64,000 nucleotides of DNA from Ruminococcus sp. AF31-8BH (GTDB taxonomy: Bacteria > Bacillota > Clostridia > Lachnospirales > Lachnospiraceae): assembly GCF_003460605.1 (NCBI RefSeq), contig NZ_QTVN01000013.1, positions 1-64,000 on the forward strand. The letters are read 5' to 3'. The notes beneath the pieces were generated by a model. That model was not told the origin of the DNA. It ran no database searches and worked only from the letters and a program-made list of their open reading frames with translations. Each line of letters begins with the position of its first letter. The first letter of the stretch is position 1. A program made the position numbers and the translations under genes. Shown here piece after piece: positions 9,376 through 18,208 of the stretch.

Positions 9376-10394
9376 AATGTCACTCCCTTTTCCCCTGCTT
9401 CAATGTGTCCTACCACATATGGAGTCTCGCCAGCTGCCTTGATTGCTTCCATAGTCTTATCCACATCCGCAGGATCAACAGCCAGAACCATTCCAAGCCC
9501 CATATTGTAAGTGTTGTACATCATCTTCTCTTCAATGTCTCCTGTTTTTGCAAGAAGCTTGAAGATTGGAAGTACCGGATAGCTGTCTTTCTCGATCACA
9601 GCTCTTGTGCCCTCTTTGAGCATACGGGGTACGTTCTCATAGAAGCCGCCGCCTGTAATATGGCTGCATGCATGGATCTTCACCCCTGCATCCTTAATGC
9701 TCTTAAGAGCCTTCACGTAAATCTTGGTAGGTGCGATCAGCGCCTCGCCAAGGGTCGTTCCAAGTTCATCATAATAAGTGTCAAGAGATTCCTTTGTCAT
9801 CTCAAAAACCTTGCGGACAAGGGAGAAACCGTTGCTGTGTACGCCGGAGGATGCCATTCCAATGAGAACATCTCCTGCATTCAGGTTCTCTCCTGTGATC
9901 AGGTCCTTCTTATCCACTACGCCAACTGCGAAGCCAGCCAAGTCATACTCGTCTACCGGATAAAATCCAGGCATTTCTGCTGTCTCGCCGCCGATCAGTG
10001 CTGCGCTGGACTGGCTGCAGCCTTCTGCAACGCCTTTTACGATCTCAGCGATCTTCTCCGGATAGTTCTTTCCACAGGCAATATAGTCAAGGAAGAAAAG
10101 AGGCTCTCCGCCTGCACATGCAATATCATTTACACACATTGCAACACAGTCGATTCCCACAGTGTCATGCTTGTCCATAATAAATGCCAGCTTCAGCTTG
10201 GTTCCTACACCGTCTGTACCGGAAACCAGTGTTGGCTCCTCCATGTCCTTAAAGCTGTTCATGGAAAAAGCACCTGAGAATCCGCCGATTCCTCCAAGTA
10301 CTTCCGGTCTCATTGTCTTTGCAATGTGCTGTTTCATTAACTCTACTGATTTGTATCCTGCCTCAATATCAACGCCCGCGTTCTTGTAATCCAT
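9369..10394 (-). CDS. purM: AIR synthetase PurM
   Basis: PurM closes the imidazole ring to give 5-aminoimidazole ribotide. The 341-residue protein begins with the typical [13 protein letters not shown] and contains [37 protein letters not shown] and the [13 protein letters not shown] motif. It lies about 105 bases downstream of purE and is coupled to purN. Confidence 0.98.
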   Translation of the reverse strand: MDYKNAGVDIEAGYKSVELMKQHIAKTMRPEVLGGIGGFSGAFSMNSFKDMEEPTLVSGTDGVGTKLKLAFIMDKHDTVGIDCVAMCVNDIACAGGEPLFFLDYIACGKNYPEKIAEIVKGVAEGCSQSSAALIGGETAEMPGFYPVDEYDLAGFAVGVVDKKDLITGENLNAGDVLIGMASSGVHSNGFSLVRKVFEMTKESLDTYYDELGTTLGEALIAPTKIYVKALKSIKDAGVKIHACSHITGGGFYENVPRMLKEGTRAVIEKDSYPVLPIFKLLAKTGDIEEKMMYNTYNMGLGMVLAVDPADVDKTMEAIKAAGETPYVVGHIEAGEKGVTLC

Positions 10395-10499
10395 GCCTTT
10401 ATCCTCCCAGAATTTTTCTGTTTTTCACAGCTGCCTCTTATTTTGCAGCTGCCTCATTTCGGTAAAATCATCGGACAATCCCTATCCGTTTAAACCAGA

Positions 10500-11003
10500 T
10501 TACTTATAATTTTTGTGTCCAACTTCCTGCAGTCTTGCATCCTTGGCTTCTACCTGTTCCTTTAACTCCTGGCTGTACGCCTTCAGACGTGCAAGAAGCT
10601 CCGGATCGGATGTTGCAAGGATCTTAGCTGCAAGAAGGCCTGCATTTGCACCGCCATTGATGGCAACCGTTGCTACCGGAATACCGGACGGCATCTGTAC
10701 AATGGAGTACAGGGAATCTCTTCCTCCTAAGGAAGTGGTGTGCATCGGAATTCCGATCACAGGCATCGGGAAAATCGCTGCGCACATTCCCGGCAGATGT
10801 GCTGCCATTCCTGCACCTGCAATGATCACCTTAAAGCCTTTTTCCTCAGCTGTCTTCGCATACTCAAAGAACACATCCGGCTCTCTGTGTGCGGAGATAA
10901 TACGCATTTCGTAATCAATTCCAAGCTTCTCCAGAATGTCTGCCGCCTTGCTCATAACCGGCATATCTGAATCGCTTCCCATTACAATTCCTACTTTTGG
11001 CAT
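10500..11003 (-). CDS. purE: N5-CAIR mutase PurE
   Basis: PurE interconverts carboxylated forms of AIR. The 167-residue product has the defining IVMGSDSDMPVM near the N-terminus, SAHREP, and the GAGMAAHLPGM and SLGGRDSL loops. I chose the ATG at 11003 because AGGAG precedes it; an upstream in-frame start adds 21 non-conserved residues that cross the leader hairpin. No purK is seen beside it. It is the promoter-proximal gene of the pur unit. Confidence 0.97.
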   Translation of the reverse strand: MPKVGIVMGSDSDMPVMSKAADILEKLGIDYEMRIISAHREPDVFFEYAKTAEEKGFKVIIAGAGMAAHLPGMCAAIFPMPVIGIPMHTTSLGGRDSLYSIVQMPSGIPVATVAINGGANAGLLAAKILATSDPELLARLKAYSQELKEQVEAKDARLQEVGHKNYK

Positions 11004-11030
11004 AATATTCTCCTCTTTTATAAAATGATG

Positions 11031-11052
11031 TAAGGGGGTAAAAATCCCCTTA
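11031..11052 (-). promoter_or_regulatory. Hairpin in the purE leader
   Basis: TAAGGGG and a CCCCTTA arm face each other around an AT-rich loop between the promoter and the purE ribosome site. No U-run follows, so it is not an intrinsic terminator. I see no purine-riboswitch core around it. Confidence 0.35.
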
Positions 11053-11074
11053 TATGGAACGACCATTCGGGTAA

Positions 11075-11103
11075 ATTCTACTAAGAATCCTATTTTCTGT
11101 CAA
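11075..11103 (-). promoter_or_regulatory. Sigma-A promoter of the purE-purD unit
   Basis: On the minus strand a perfect TTGACA (11098-11103) and TAGAAT (11075-11080) are separated by 17 bases. The predicted leader is about 65 bases. Confidence 0.75.
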
Positions 11104-11135
11104 TACGAATGGCGCAAAGAAAAATTTTTGATGTG

Positions 11136-13178
11136 CTAATTATTTTTGTTTCCGAAAGGCTTATTCAGTTCCTCTGTTCCTGGAAGGACGAATCTTCCAT
11201 CTTCAATAATAGAAGTCTCCTCCCCGTTCTTTCCAAGAACACGGATGCTTCCCAGCTCATCATAAGGAATGGTGATATCTGTATGGCAGCCAAAATATGC
11301 CTTGCTCATATCTTCCTTACGCAAAATGGAAACCTCGTTGTCCCTTGCGATGATCTCTTTTCCATCCGGGTTAAACACAAGGGTATCCTCGGACCAGCTG
11401 TAGCAGGTGTCACCTACTGCAAAATGGGGGCCCATTTTCTCTGCGATCAGAATCGGCAGCTTGTCTGCAATGCCGTATTTCTCCGCAGCCACATAAGCTG
11501 TGGTGTTGGTTCCAATGGCAAATTCACCCATAGGAAGAGTTGGATGGTGGAACAGAATGTTATCCTCAATGTATTTCTTATTTTCTTCCTCTGTCTCAAA
11601 GTTTCCGCAGGAGTAGGACGCAATCTTGCCGTCCTTAAATTCCAGCTTCAGGTCAACAAACTGCAGTCCCTCCAGATATACCTTGGATACATGAAGCAGT
11701 CCGTTTGTGCCAGCAAGAACCGGAGAGGTGAACACTTCTCCTACCGGAATGTTTACATCTGCCACGCAGTTTTCGAAATTGCTTTCCTTTTTCGGGTCAC
11801 TTAACATATGAAGATGAATCTTCAGATTGGTCTCATTGTTTCCTTTTCCCTTTACCGCTACCCACTCACAGGTATCCAGGGTATCAATGATGGTCTGCTG
11901 GATCTTCTGGTACAGCTGGTAATCCAGAGTGTTGATCTTCACGATCTCGCGGAAAATCTCCTCATAATTGCCGCCAATCTCCGGTACCGGGTACGCGATA
12001 ATGGTAAAGCTTCTCTCGTCGCCTCTGATGTAGCGGTTGGTGATCTGCCCCGCTTCATTTGACATCTCAATCTCCAGCTTCTGCTGTGCCTCAGAATATT
12101 CCCAGGCTTCCTTCACGCTCACCGGACTAAACGGCGCTTCTCCAAATACATCAATGCATGCAGGTCCGGCATGAACGGCTGCCAGCTCCTTATATTTCTC
12201 ATAAGAGGTCTGAAGCGCACGAAGACGTCTCTGCACAAAATCTGCGTCCATGTAAAGGGCGCTGTCCTGGCGGTGGTCATAGTCAAACTGAGGATTGGCC
12301 ACAGCTCCTGTGTAGCCGATTCTCAGCATTCCACGTCTGTTCACCGCATGAACTCCATAGCGGAAAATCACAGGCTTTAATCCCATTTCCTCAAACTGGA
12401 GAATGGCAGCCTTTACCATGCGCTCAAAGCCAAGGTTGTAGCGGATGTTCACCGTTTTCTTCTTGCTAAGATCCTTGCGTCCGTTGACAAATCCCATGCG
12501 GTAGCCCTCTGTGTAGGTTCTTGCGCAGGCATCAATCTCTTCCTGGGAAAGTCCGTTCAGGAAACGGGCTGCTCCAAGCTCATTTTCCGTGATATACTCT
12601 CCGAACTGATACAGGTATCGAAGATCCGTAAGGTCAGAATCCATAATAATCCTTGCGGCAAAATCCACCTGTGGATCCACGCTTGCCCGGGTGCGCTCCT
12701 CGATCATATCCTGGCAGTAGTCATTGATATAGGAGCAGAGAATTCCCTTAAGCTCTGCTTCTGTTGGAAGCTCTTCCTGGGAAAACGCCCCGTATACTTC
12801 CAGAAACAGTTCCAGAAGCACGGTCATATCCCACATTCTTTTTTCATGGGCAAAAACAACTGCACCTCTTAACTCTGCATAGAGGAAGGTAAGATCCTTT
12901 CCATATTCCCCAAGCTTCTCGCAGGCGTAAACCGGATTTCCGTAGCTGGTTTTGTAATTTTCCGGAAGAATGTCCTCATACAGCTGGTGATTCAGGTTTT
13001 TCCATTCCTCCATGGATAAATCTTTCCCGCTTCCGTTCATCACCTGTACGGTTTGGGAAAGAAAGGCTGCGGTTTTCCGGAAGAAATCCTGGTACGGCTC
13101 CGGCACCAGCTTCTCGTCCATCACTTCACGAACCCGCTCGCTGGCAAGGGTGTATCGCTCCACTAATAATTCGTCCAA
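11136..13178 (-). CDS. M29-family metallo-aminopeptidase
   Basis: The 680-residue protein has a C-terminal M29 (AmpS/leucyl aminopeptidase II type) domain over roughly residues 280-680, with conserved metal-site stretches GEVFTSPVLAG, GEFAIGTNT, HFAVGDTC and HTDITIPY. The N-terminal 250 residues are a family extension of unclear role. Members are cytoplasmic broad-specificity peptidases. It starts with TTG behind GAGGGG and follows the HD-domain gene by 20 bases, so it is the apparent last gene of the long pyrimidine-led unit. Confidence 0.88.
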   Translation of the reverse strand: MDELLVERYTLASERVREVMDEKLVPEPYQDFFRKTAAFLSQTVQVMNGSGKDLSMEEWKNLNHQLYEDILPENYKTSYGNPVYACEKLGEYGKDLTFLYAELRGAVVFAHEKRMWDMTVLLELFLEVYGAFSQEELPTEAELKGILCSYINDYCQDMIEERTRASVDPQVDFAARIIMDSDLTDLRYLYQFGEYITENELGAARFLNGLSQEEIDACARTYTEGYRMGFVNGRKDLSKKKTVNIRYNLGFERMVKAAILQFEEMGLKPVIFRYGVHAVNRRGMLRIGYTGAVANPQFDYDHRQDSALYMDADFVQRRLRALQTSYEKYKELAAVHAGPACIDVFGEAPFSPVSVKEAWEYSEAQQKLEIEMSNEAGQITNRYIRGDERSFTIIAYPVPEIGGNYEEIFREIVKINTLDYQLYQKIQQTIIDTLDTCEWVAVKGKGNNETNLKIHLHMLSDPKKESNFENCVADVNIPVGEVFTSPVLAGTNGLLHVSKVYLEGLQFVDLKLEFKDGKIASYSCGNFETEEENKKYIEDNILFHHPTLPMGEFAIGTNTTAYVAAEKYGIADKLPILIAEKMGPHFAVGDTCYSWSEDTLVFNPDGKEIIARDNEVSILRKEDMSKAYFGCHTDITIPYDELGSIRVLGKNGEETSIIEDGRFVLPGTEELNKPFGNKNN

Positions 13179-13198
13179 ATTTTCCCCTCACTTTCTCT

Positions 13199-13792
13199 TT
13201 ATATATCTCCGATCACATGTCCTTTTTCCACATGCTTGTCGATTAGTTCCTGCATATATTCCCAGATCTTCGGTGCACCCTCCCCTGTGCGGCTGTTGCG
13301 CTTGTAGATCTGGCTTTTCTTTACCCCATGCTCTACCCAGCTGATTCCGTCTGTAGCATCATTGAGGAAAAGCGGCTGGCTGTTGTCCAGCATGTGAGCA
13401 TACTTAGCCTCCGGTGTCTCGTAGGCCTCGAATTCCTCCCAGAGATCATAGAGCCATTTGCCCTGATCCTCAGGAAGCAGTCCAAAAATACGGTCTGCCC
13501 CTTTTTTCTCACGGGCACGCTTTGTCTTTGCACCGTCATCATCATAGGCATAGGTATCCCCGGCATCAATTTCCACAAGGTCGTGGATCAGAACCATGGG
13601 AATTACCTTGGACAGATCCACTTCTTTCGGCGCATACTCCTTCAGAAGCACTGCCATCAGCGCCAGATGCCAGGAATGCTCCGCATCGTTCTCCTTGCGT
13701 TTCCCGTCTGCCAGATAGGTCTGCCGCATAATATTTTTCACCTTATCCACTTCCAAAATAAAGTCCATCTGTTTTTTCAAACGTTCGTCCAT
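13199..13792 (-). CDS. HD-domain phosphohydrolase (YfbR-like)
   Basis: The 197-residue product has the HD signature: DAEHSWHLALMA, then VLIHDLVEIDAGDTY and the later Asp near HMLDNSQP. YfbR-like members are 5'-nucleotidases acting on deoxynucleoside monophosphates; that substrate is inferred. The ATG at 13792 follows AAAGGAG; the longer frame starts inside the neighbouring gene without a ribosome site. Its place at the end of a pyrimidine unit would suit nucleotide balance. Confidence 0.85.
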   Translation of the reverse strand: MDERLKKQMDFILEVDKVKNIMRQTYLADGKRKENDAEHSWHLALMAVLLKEYAPKEVDLSKVIPMVLIHDLVEIDAGDTYAYDDDGAKTKRAREKKGADRIFGLLPEDQGKWLYDLWEEFEAYETPEAKYAHMLDNSQPLFLNDATDGISWVEHGVKKSQIYKRNSRTGEGAPKIWEYMQELIDKHVEKGHVIGDI

Positions 13793-13818
13793 AGTACTCC
13801 TTTCAAACGCGCTCTCAG

Positions 13819-14133
13819 TCAAAGCCCTGTCAGGTAAATACCAAGCCATACCACCATGATCAGGCCGTTTGCGATGGAGCCGATCATACTGGTTTTGTGG
13901 CTTTTGCCCTCTTCTGAAAAGCTGAGAAGGCCCATAATAAATCCGTACACAGAAAGAAGAGTGGCAAAAAGGCCCACTCCTCCTACTAAAAAGCCCAGGC
14001 TGGTGTCCAGAAAATAGGCCAGTGCCACTGCCGTTATAAACAGCAAAAAGGACGCCGCTGCCAGGCCGGCAGACAGCTTCCCTTTTTTGGCTTCTTTTTT
14101 CTTTGTAAATGAATATCTATATCTTCTTGCCAT
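13819..14133 (-). CDS. Small membrane protein, three hydrophobic segments (DUF6142-like)
   Basis: A 104-residue protein with a very basic N-terminus (RRYRYSFTKKKEAKKGK) followed by three hydrophobic segments at about 25-45, 50-70 and 82-102. I recall similar small proteins in Lachnospiraceae as DUF6142, but cannot verify that here. The ATG at 14133 follows TTAGGAGAAAA and overlaps the end of the VanZ-like gene by 17 bases. Function unknown. Confidence 0.75.
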   Translation of the reverse strand: MARRYRYSFTKKKEAKKGKLSAGLAAASFLLFITAVALAYFLDTSLGFLVGGVGLFATLLSVYGFIMGLLSFSEEGKSHKTSMIGSIANGLIMVVWLGIYLTGL

Positions 14134-14593
14134 AATGGAATTTTCTCCTAATATGATTGCAGATGAGAAACAGAACATATCCAAGGGCTGCCCCAAGGGT
14201 GTTCAGAATCATATCATCTACATCAAAACATCCGACCTTCGTGACAAGCTGGATCACTTCTACTGTCAGACTTAATATAAATCCTGATATGCAGATAAGA
14301 AAACCACTGTTCATTCTTCTGAAAATAACCGGAAGGATAAACCCGAAAGGTAGGAAGCCGATCACATTTCCGAAAATATTGGTAAATACCGCAAATGCGC
14401 CCAGCTGTTCCCGATATACCCAGAACCTTCTGATTTCCACAAAAGGCACCAGATTATACCGATACACCCGTTCCGCCTGTGCAACCCTGCCGTACTCCTC
14501 TGAAAAGAAGAGAAAGTAGATCAGCAGGATCACATAGACTGCAAACAACACGATTCCCATACGGCGAATCATCGTTTTCGTTTCCTTTTTCAA
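14117..14593 (-). CDS. VanZ-family membrane protein
   Basis: The 158-residue protein has four predicted membrane segments and the VanZ-like core: the RYNLVPF, FGNVIGFLPFGFILP and DVDDMILNTLGAALGY motifs. VanZ proteins modulate teicoplanin susceptibility in enterococci, but most genomic homologues have unknown roles, so I assign none. It is packed between two small membrane-protein genes in the same unit. Confidence 0.85.
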   Translation of the reverse strand: MKKETKTMIRRMGIVLFAVYVILLIYFLFFSEEYGRVAQAERVYRYNLVPFVEIRRFWVYREQLGAFAVFTNIFGNVIGFLPFGFILPVIFRRMNSGFLICISGFILSLTVEVIQLVTKVGCFDVDDMILNTLGAALGYVLFLICNHIRRKFHYGKKI

Positions 14594-14603
14594 AACAATC
14601 CCC

Positions 14604-14756
14604 TTAAATCATCATATCGGATTTGCCCTTCAGAAGTCTGGCACCGTTCACGATCATGAGAACTCCGGTTGTGACGCCGGTTACCAGGGTAATGATTCCA
14701 AGGGCAATGCTTCCGGCTCCCACGCCTGATACGATCTTATAAAGCTTCTCGCTCAT
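14604..14756 (-). CDS. Very small membrane protein (50 aa)
   Basis: A 50-residue protein starting MSEKLYKIVSG behind a strong AAAGGAGG site. It has one or two glycine-rich hydrophobic stretches (VGAGSIALGIITLVTGVTTG) and a short basic end. The longer frame to 14813 would overlap pyrE and lacks a ribosome site. Function unknown. Confidence 0.7.
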   Translation of the reverse strand: MSEKLYKIVSGVGAGSIALGIITLVTGVTTGVLMIVNGARLLKGKSDMMI

Positions 14757-14778
14757 CAGCAATTTCCTCCTTTTACCA

Positions 14779-15453
14779 TTATTCTGCGCCGTACTGGCTG
14801 TAATATGCATCAATGGCAGCTTTCAAAGTGTCGTCGATGATGACCTTTCCTTTATATTCTTTGTTATAAAGATGCTCTACCACCTCTGCCATGGTAACGA
14901 TGGCTGTTGTCTTCAGACCATATTTCTCCTCGATTTCCTTAAGGGCACTCTTGGTTCCCTGGCCGCGCTCCATACGGTCTACAGATACTACAAGACCGAT
15001 AGGGGAAACGTCTCCCTGTGCCTTGATGATAGGCAGAGTCTCCTGAATGGAGGTTCCAGCGGTGGTAACATCCTCAATGATCACTACCTTGTCGCCATCC
15101 TCGATCGGGCTTCCAAGAAGGATTCCCTTATCGCCATGGTCCTTTACCTCTTTACGGTTGGAGCAGTAGCGGATGTCCTTGCCATACTCTTCGCTGATTG
15201 CTATAGTTGCAGCAACCGTCAGCGGGATTCCCTTGTATGCAGGTCCGAAAAGCACATCAAAATCCAGTCCGAATTTACTCTCGATTGCTTTTGCATAATA
15301 CTGGCCCAGTCTGCGAAGCTGTGCTCCTGTGCGATAGAATCCTGTATTTACGAAAAACGGGGTCTTTCTTCCTGATTTTGTAACGAAATCTCCGAATTTC
15401 AGCACATTGCAGTCGATCATAAACTCAATAAATTCCTGTTTATACTGTTCCAT
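14779..15453 (-). CDS. pyrE: Orotate phosphoribosyltransferase
   Basis: PyrE joins orotate to PRPP to make OMP. The 224-residue protein has SGRKTPFFVNTG near the N-terminus, the loop YCSNRKEVKDHGDKG, and the PRPP-binding VVIIEDVTTAGTSIQET. It starts behind GGAGGACATAAAA, about 40 bases after pyrD. Confidence 0.98.
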   Translation of the reverse strand: MEQYKQEFIEFMIDCNVLKFGDFVTKSGRKTPFFVNTGFYRTGAQLRRLGQYYAKAIESKFGLDFDVLFGPAYKGIPLTVAATIAISEEYGKDIRYCSNRKEVKDHGDKGILLGSPIEDGDKVVIIEDVTTAGTSIQETLPIIKAQGDVSPIGLVVSVDRMERGQGTKSALKEIEEKYGLKTTAIVTMAEVVEHLYNKEYKGKVIIDDTLKAAIDAYYSQYGAE

Positions 15454-15492
15454 TTTTATGTCCTCCTTAGGTCTTATCCTGTTTTATCTGAA

Positions 15493-16398
15493 TTATTTCA
15501 CACAGCCGATGAGCTGGTTAATGTCTTCTACTTTCTGTTTCTCAAGGAATGCCTCCATGCCGTCCACAACCTCCTGGGTAGTGTATGGATTGATGAAGTT
15601 GGCAGTTCCCACAGAGACTGCGGTGGCACCTGCCATAATAAACTCCAGGGCATCCTCTGCGCTTGCGATTCCGCCCATTCCAATGATCGGGATCTTCACC
15701 GCATTTGCAACCTGGTATACCATGCGCACTGCAACAGGCTTCACAGCCGGACCGGACATTCCTCCGGTTTTGTTGGCAAGGGCAAAGGTTCTGCGGTTAA
15801 TATCAATCTTCATTCCTGTGATGGTATTGATCAGGGAAACCACATCTGCTCCGCCGCTCTCTGCAGCACGGGCCATCTCTGTGATGTCGGTTACATTAGG
15901 GCTCAGCTTCATGATCACGGGCTGCTTGGCATATTTTTTCACTTCTTTTGTGATTGCCTCAAGTGCCTTTGGATTCTGGCCAAAAGCAATTCCTCCCTCT
16001 TTTACATTGGGGCAGGATACATTGATCTCCAGCATATCCACAGGCTCATTAGCCAGACGTTCTACTACCTCACAGTAATCCTCTGTGGTCTTTCCGCACA
16101 CATTTACGATAATCTTTGTGTCGTATTTCAGAAGGAATGGGATGTCTCTTTCACAGAAAACATCGATTCCCGGATTCTGAAGTCCGATGGCATTGAGCAT
16201 GCCTCCTGTGGTCTCGGCAACGCGAGGGGTAGGATTGCCCGGCCACGGCACATTTGCCACGCCCTTTGTCACTACTGCGCCAAGATGGTTCAGATCTACA
16301 AACTCACTGTATTCCGCACCGGAGCCAAAGGTTCCGGAAGCTGTCATTACCGGGTTCTTCAGGGTAACTCCGGCAAGATTTACGCTCATTTTACTCAT
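15493..16398 (-). CDS. pyrD: Dihydroorotate dehydrogenase, catalytic subunit (class 1B)
   Basis: It oxidises dihydroorotate to orotate and works with PyrK using NAD. The 301-residue protein shows MTASGTFG, the ISCPN-type motif EINVSCPNVKEGG whose cysteine is the class 1 catalytic residue, and GMGGIASAEDALEF. The ATG overlaps the pyrK stop (ATGA), which supports obligate pairing of the two subunits. Confidence 0.97.
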   Translation of the reverse strand: MSKMSVNLAGVTLKNPVMTASGTFGSGAEYSEFVDLNHLGAVVTKGVANVPWPGNPTPRVAETTGGMLNAIGLQNPGIDVFCERDIPFLLKYDTKIIVNVCGKTTEDYCEVVERLANEPVDMLEINVSCPNVKEGGIAFGQNPKALEAITKEVKKYAKQPVIMKLSPNVTDITEMARAAESGGADVVSLINTITGMKIDINRRTFALANKTGGMSGPAVKPVAVRMVYQVANAVKIPIIGMGGIASAEDALEFIMAGATAVSVGTANFINPYTTQEVVDGMEAFLEKQKVEDINQLIGCVK

Positions 16399-17177
16399 AA
16401 CTCCACCTCCGTACTAAGGAATACCGGACCATCCTTACATACTCGCTTATTGTGTACATGGGAGTGGGAATCCACCTCTGTGGACTGGCATACGCAGCCT
16501 AAACATGCACCGATTCCGCATGCCATGCGCTCTTCCATGGAGATCCAGCAGGGAATGCCTTTTTCAAGGGCATACGCCTTGATTGCACGAAGCATAGGCT
16601 TTGGTCCGCAGGCAAAGATCACGTCTGCTTCCAGAGCATTCTCACGGATGGCATCCATTACATTTCCCTTTGTTCCGGCAGAGCCGTCCTCTGTGGCAAT
16701 GTATACGTCACCGTTTTTGGCAAATTCCTTATCAAGAAACAGCTCGTCGCGGTAGCCAAGAACTGCCATTTTCTGTGCATGCAGCTGCTTCATGGTCTCA
16801 AGCATAGGCGGTACACCGATGCCGCCGCCCATAAGGAATACTTTTTTGCCTTCTGCTTCCTCTAACGGAAAGCCGTTTCCAAGAGGTCCGAGAAGATCCA
16901 GCTGTGCGCCTGCGCCAAGTCTGGAAAATCCTTCTGTACCTGTATGTTTGCCTGTAACGCGGTAAACAAGACGCAGTGCGCCCTTCTCCTTATCGATTTC
17001 ACACAGGCTGATAGGACGGGGAAGCAGCTTGCCCCCATCCTGTGTATATACGGAGACAAACTGTCCCGGTTTTGCGTTTCCTGCTATGGTCTTCGTCTGC
17101 AGCCACATGCTGTAGATATCTTTGCCAATGCATTCCTGGCTGATCACAGTGCAGGTTTCTTTTACCTTTGTGCCCAT
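16395..17177 (-). CDS. pyrK: Dihydroorotate dehydrogenase electron-transfer subunit
   Basis: PyrK is the FAD/[2Fe-2S] subunit that passes electrons to NAD. The 260-residue protein has the FAD-binding LLPRPISLC, the nucleotide-binding FLMGGGIGVPPMLE, CGPKPMLRAIK, and the C-terminal cluster ligands in ERMACGIGACLGCVC plus a downstream Cys. It precedes pyrD with an ATGA overlap and follows pyrF by about 10 bases. Confidence 0.97.
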   Translation of the reverse strand: MGTKVKETCTVISQECIGKDIYSMWLQTKTIAGNAKPGQFVSVYTQDGGKLLPRPISLCEIDKEKGALRLVYRVTGKHTGTEGFSRLGAGAQLDLLGPLGNGFPLEEAEGKKVFLMGGGIGVPPMLETMKQLHAQKMAVLGYRDELFLDKEFAKNGDVYIATEDGSAGTKGNVMDAIRENALEADVIFACGPKPMLRAIKAYALEKGIPCWISMEERMACGIGACLGCVCQSTEVDSHSHVHNKRVCKDGPVFLSTEVEL

Positions 17178-17187
17178 TTTCTTCCTC

Positions 17188-18114
17188 CTAGCGGTTTTCC
17201 AGTGCTTCGCTGATATCCTGTACCATGTCTTTTACAGCCCGGCGGGAAGCATCCGCATAGTTTGCCTCACCAAATTCCGCATATTTCTCCTGTTTGTAGG
17301 CTGCAATAATTCCTCTGGAAGAGTTTACAATCGCGCCAAGTCCGTCCTTGTTGAAGAAATGTACAAGGTCAGCGCCCTTACCGCCCTGTGCACCGTATCC
17401 AGGTACCAGGATGAAGGTTTTCGGCATCAGTTCTCTTAATACCTTGCCCATTTCCGGATAGGTTGCGCCTACTACCGCACCTACATAGCTGTAGCCGTCT
17501 CCCATAAAGTCAGCGCCCCACTCTGCTACCTTCTCACCAACCCACTCATAAACCGGGCGGCCTTCTGCGATTCTGTCTTGGAACTCGCCGCTGGACGGAT
17601 TGGAAGTCTTAACCAGCACGAAAATTCCCTTTTTCTCTTCTTTGCACACATCTACGAAAGGTTTCACGCCGTCAGTTCCAAGGTATGGGTTTACAGTCGC
17701 AAAATCCTCATCAAAGGGTGCGTAGGTCTTGCTTCCGATCTGAATCTTTCCAAGATGTGCAGTTGCATAGGCAGCGGATGTGGATCCGATGTCGCCTCGC
17801 TTAATATCTCCGATCACCACCAGGTTCTTCTCCTTGCAGTAGTCAATGGTACGCTTGTAAGCTGCAAGTCCCGGAAGTCCGAACTGCTCGTACATAGCAA
17901 TCTGGGGCTTCACTGCCGGGATCAGATCGTATGTAGCATCTACGATTCCTTTGTTAAACTGCCAGATTGCCTCTGCAGCGCCCTCTAAAGTCTCGCCGAA
18001 TTCCTTGTATGCATTCTCCTGGATCTGCTTTGGAATGTAGTTCAGCATTGGGTCTAAGCCTACTACAATAGGCGCACCTGTTTTCTTGATATTTGCAATA
18101 AGTTTGTTGATCAT
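17188..18114 (-). CDS. pyrF: OMP decarboxylase (PyrF, long type)
   Basis: It decarboxylates OMP to UMP. At 308 residues it belongs to the longer OMP-decarboxylase subgroup. Motifs are VVGLDPML, the catalytic IGDIKRGDIGSTS with Asp-Lys-x-x-Asp, and LVPGYGAQGG. It lies 95 bases downstream of pyrC. Confidence 0.97.
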   Translation of the reverse strand: MINKLIANIKKTGAPIVVGLDPMLNYIPKQIQENAYKEFGETLEGAAEAIWQFNKGIVDATYDLIPAVKPQIAMYEQFGLPGLAAYKRTIDYCKEKNLVVIGDIKRGDIGSTSAAYATAHLGKIQIGSKTYAPFDEDFATVNPYLGTDGVKPFVDVCKEEKKGIFVLVKTSNPSSGEFQDRIAEGRPVYEWVGEKVAEWGADFMGDGYSYVGAVVGATYPEMGKVLRELMPKTFILVPGYGAQGGKGADLVHFFNKDGLGAIVNSSRGIIAAYKQEKYAEFGEANYADASRRAVKDMVQDISEALENR

Positions 18115-18208
18115 GGATGTTGTCCTCCTGGATATATTTTATAGGAAGCCAGGCACCACAGGGCATGGTCTGCCAGGATGCCGGTCCTGTTGTTCACTTA
18201 AAATAGGA

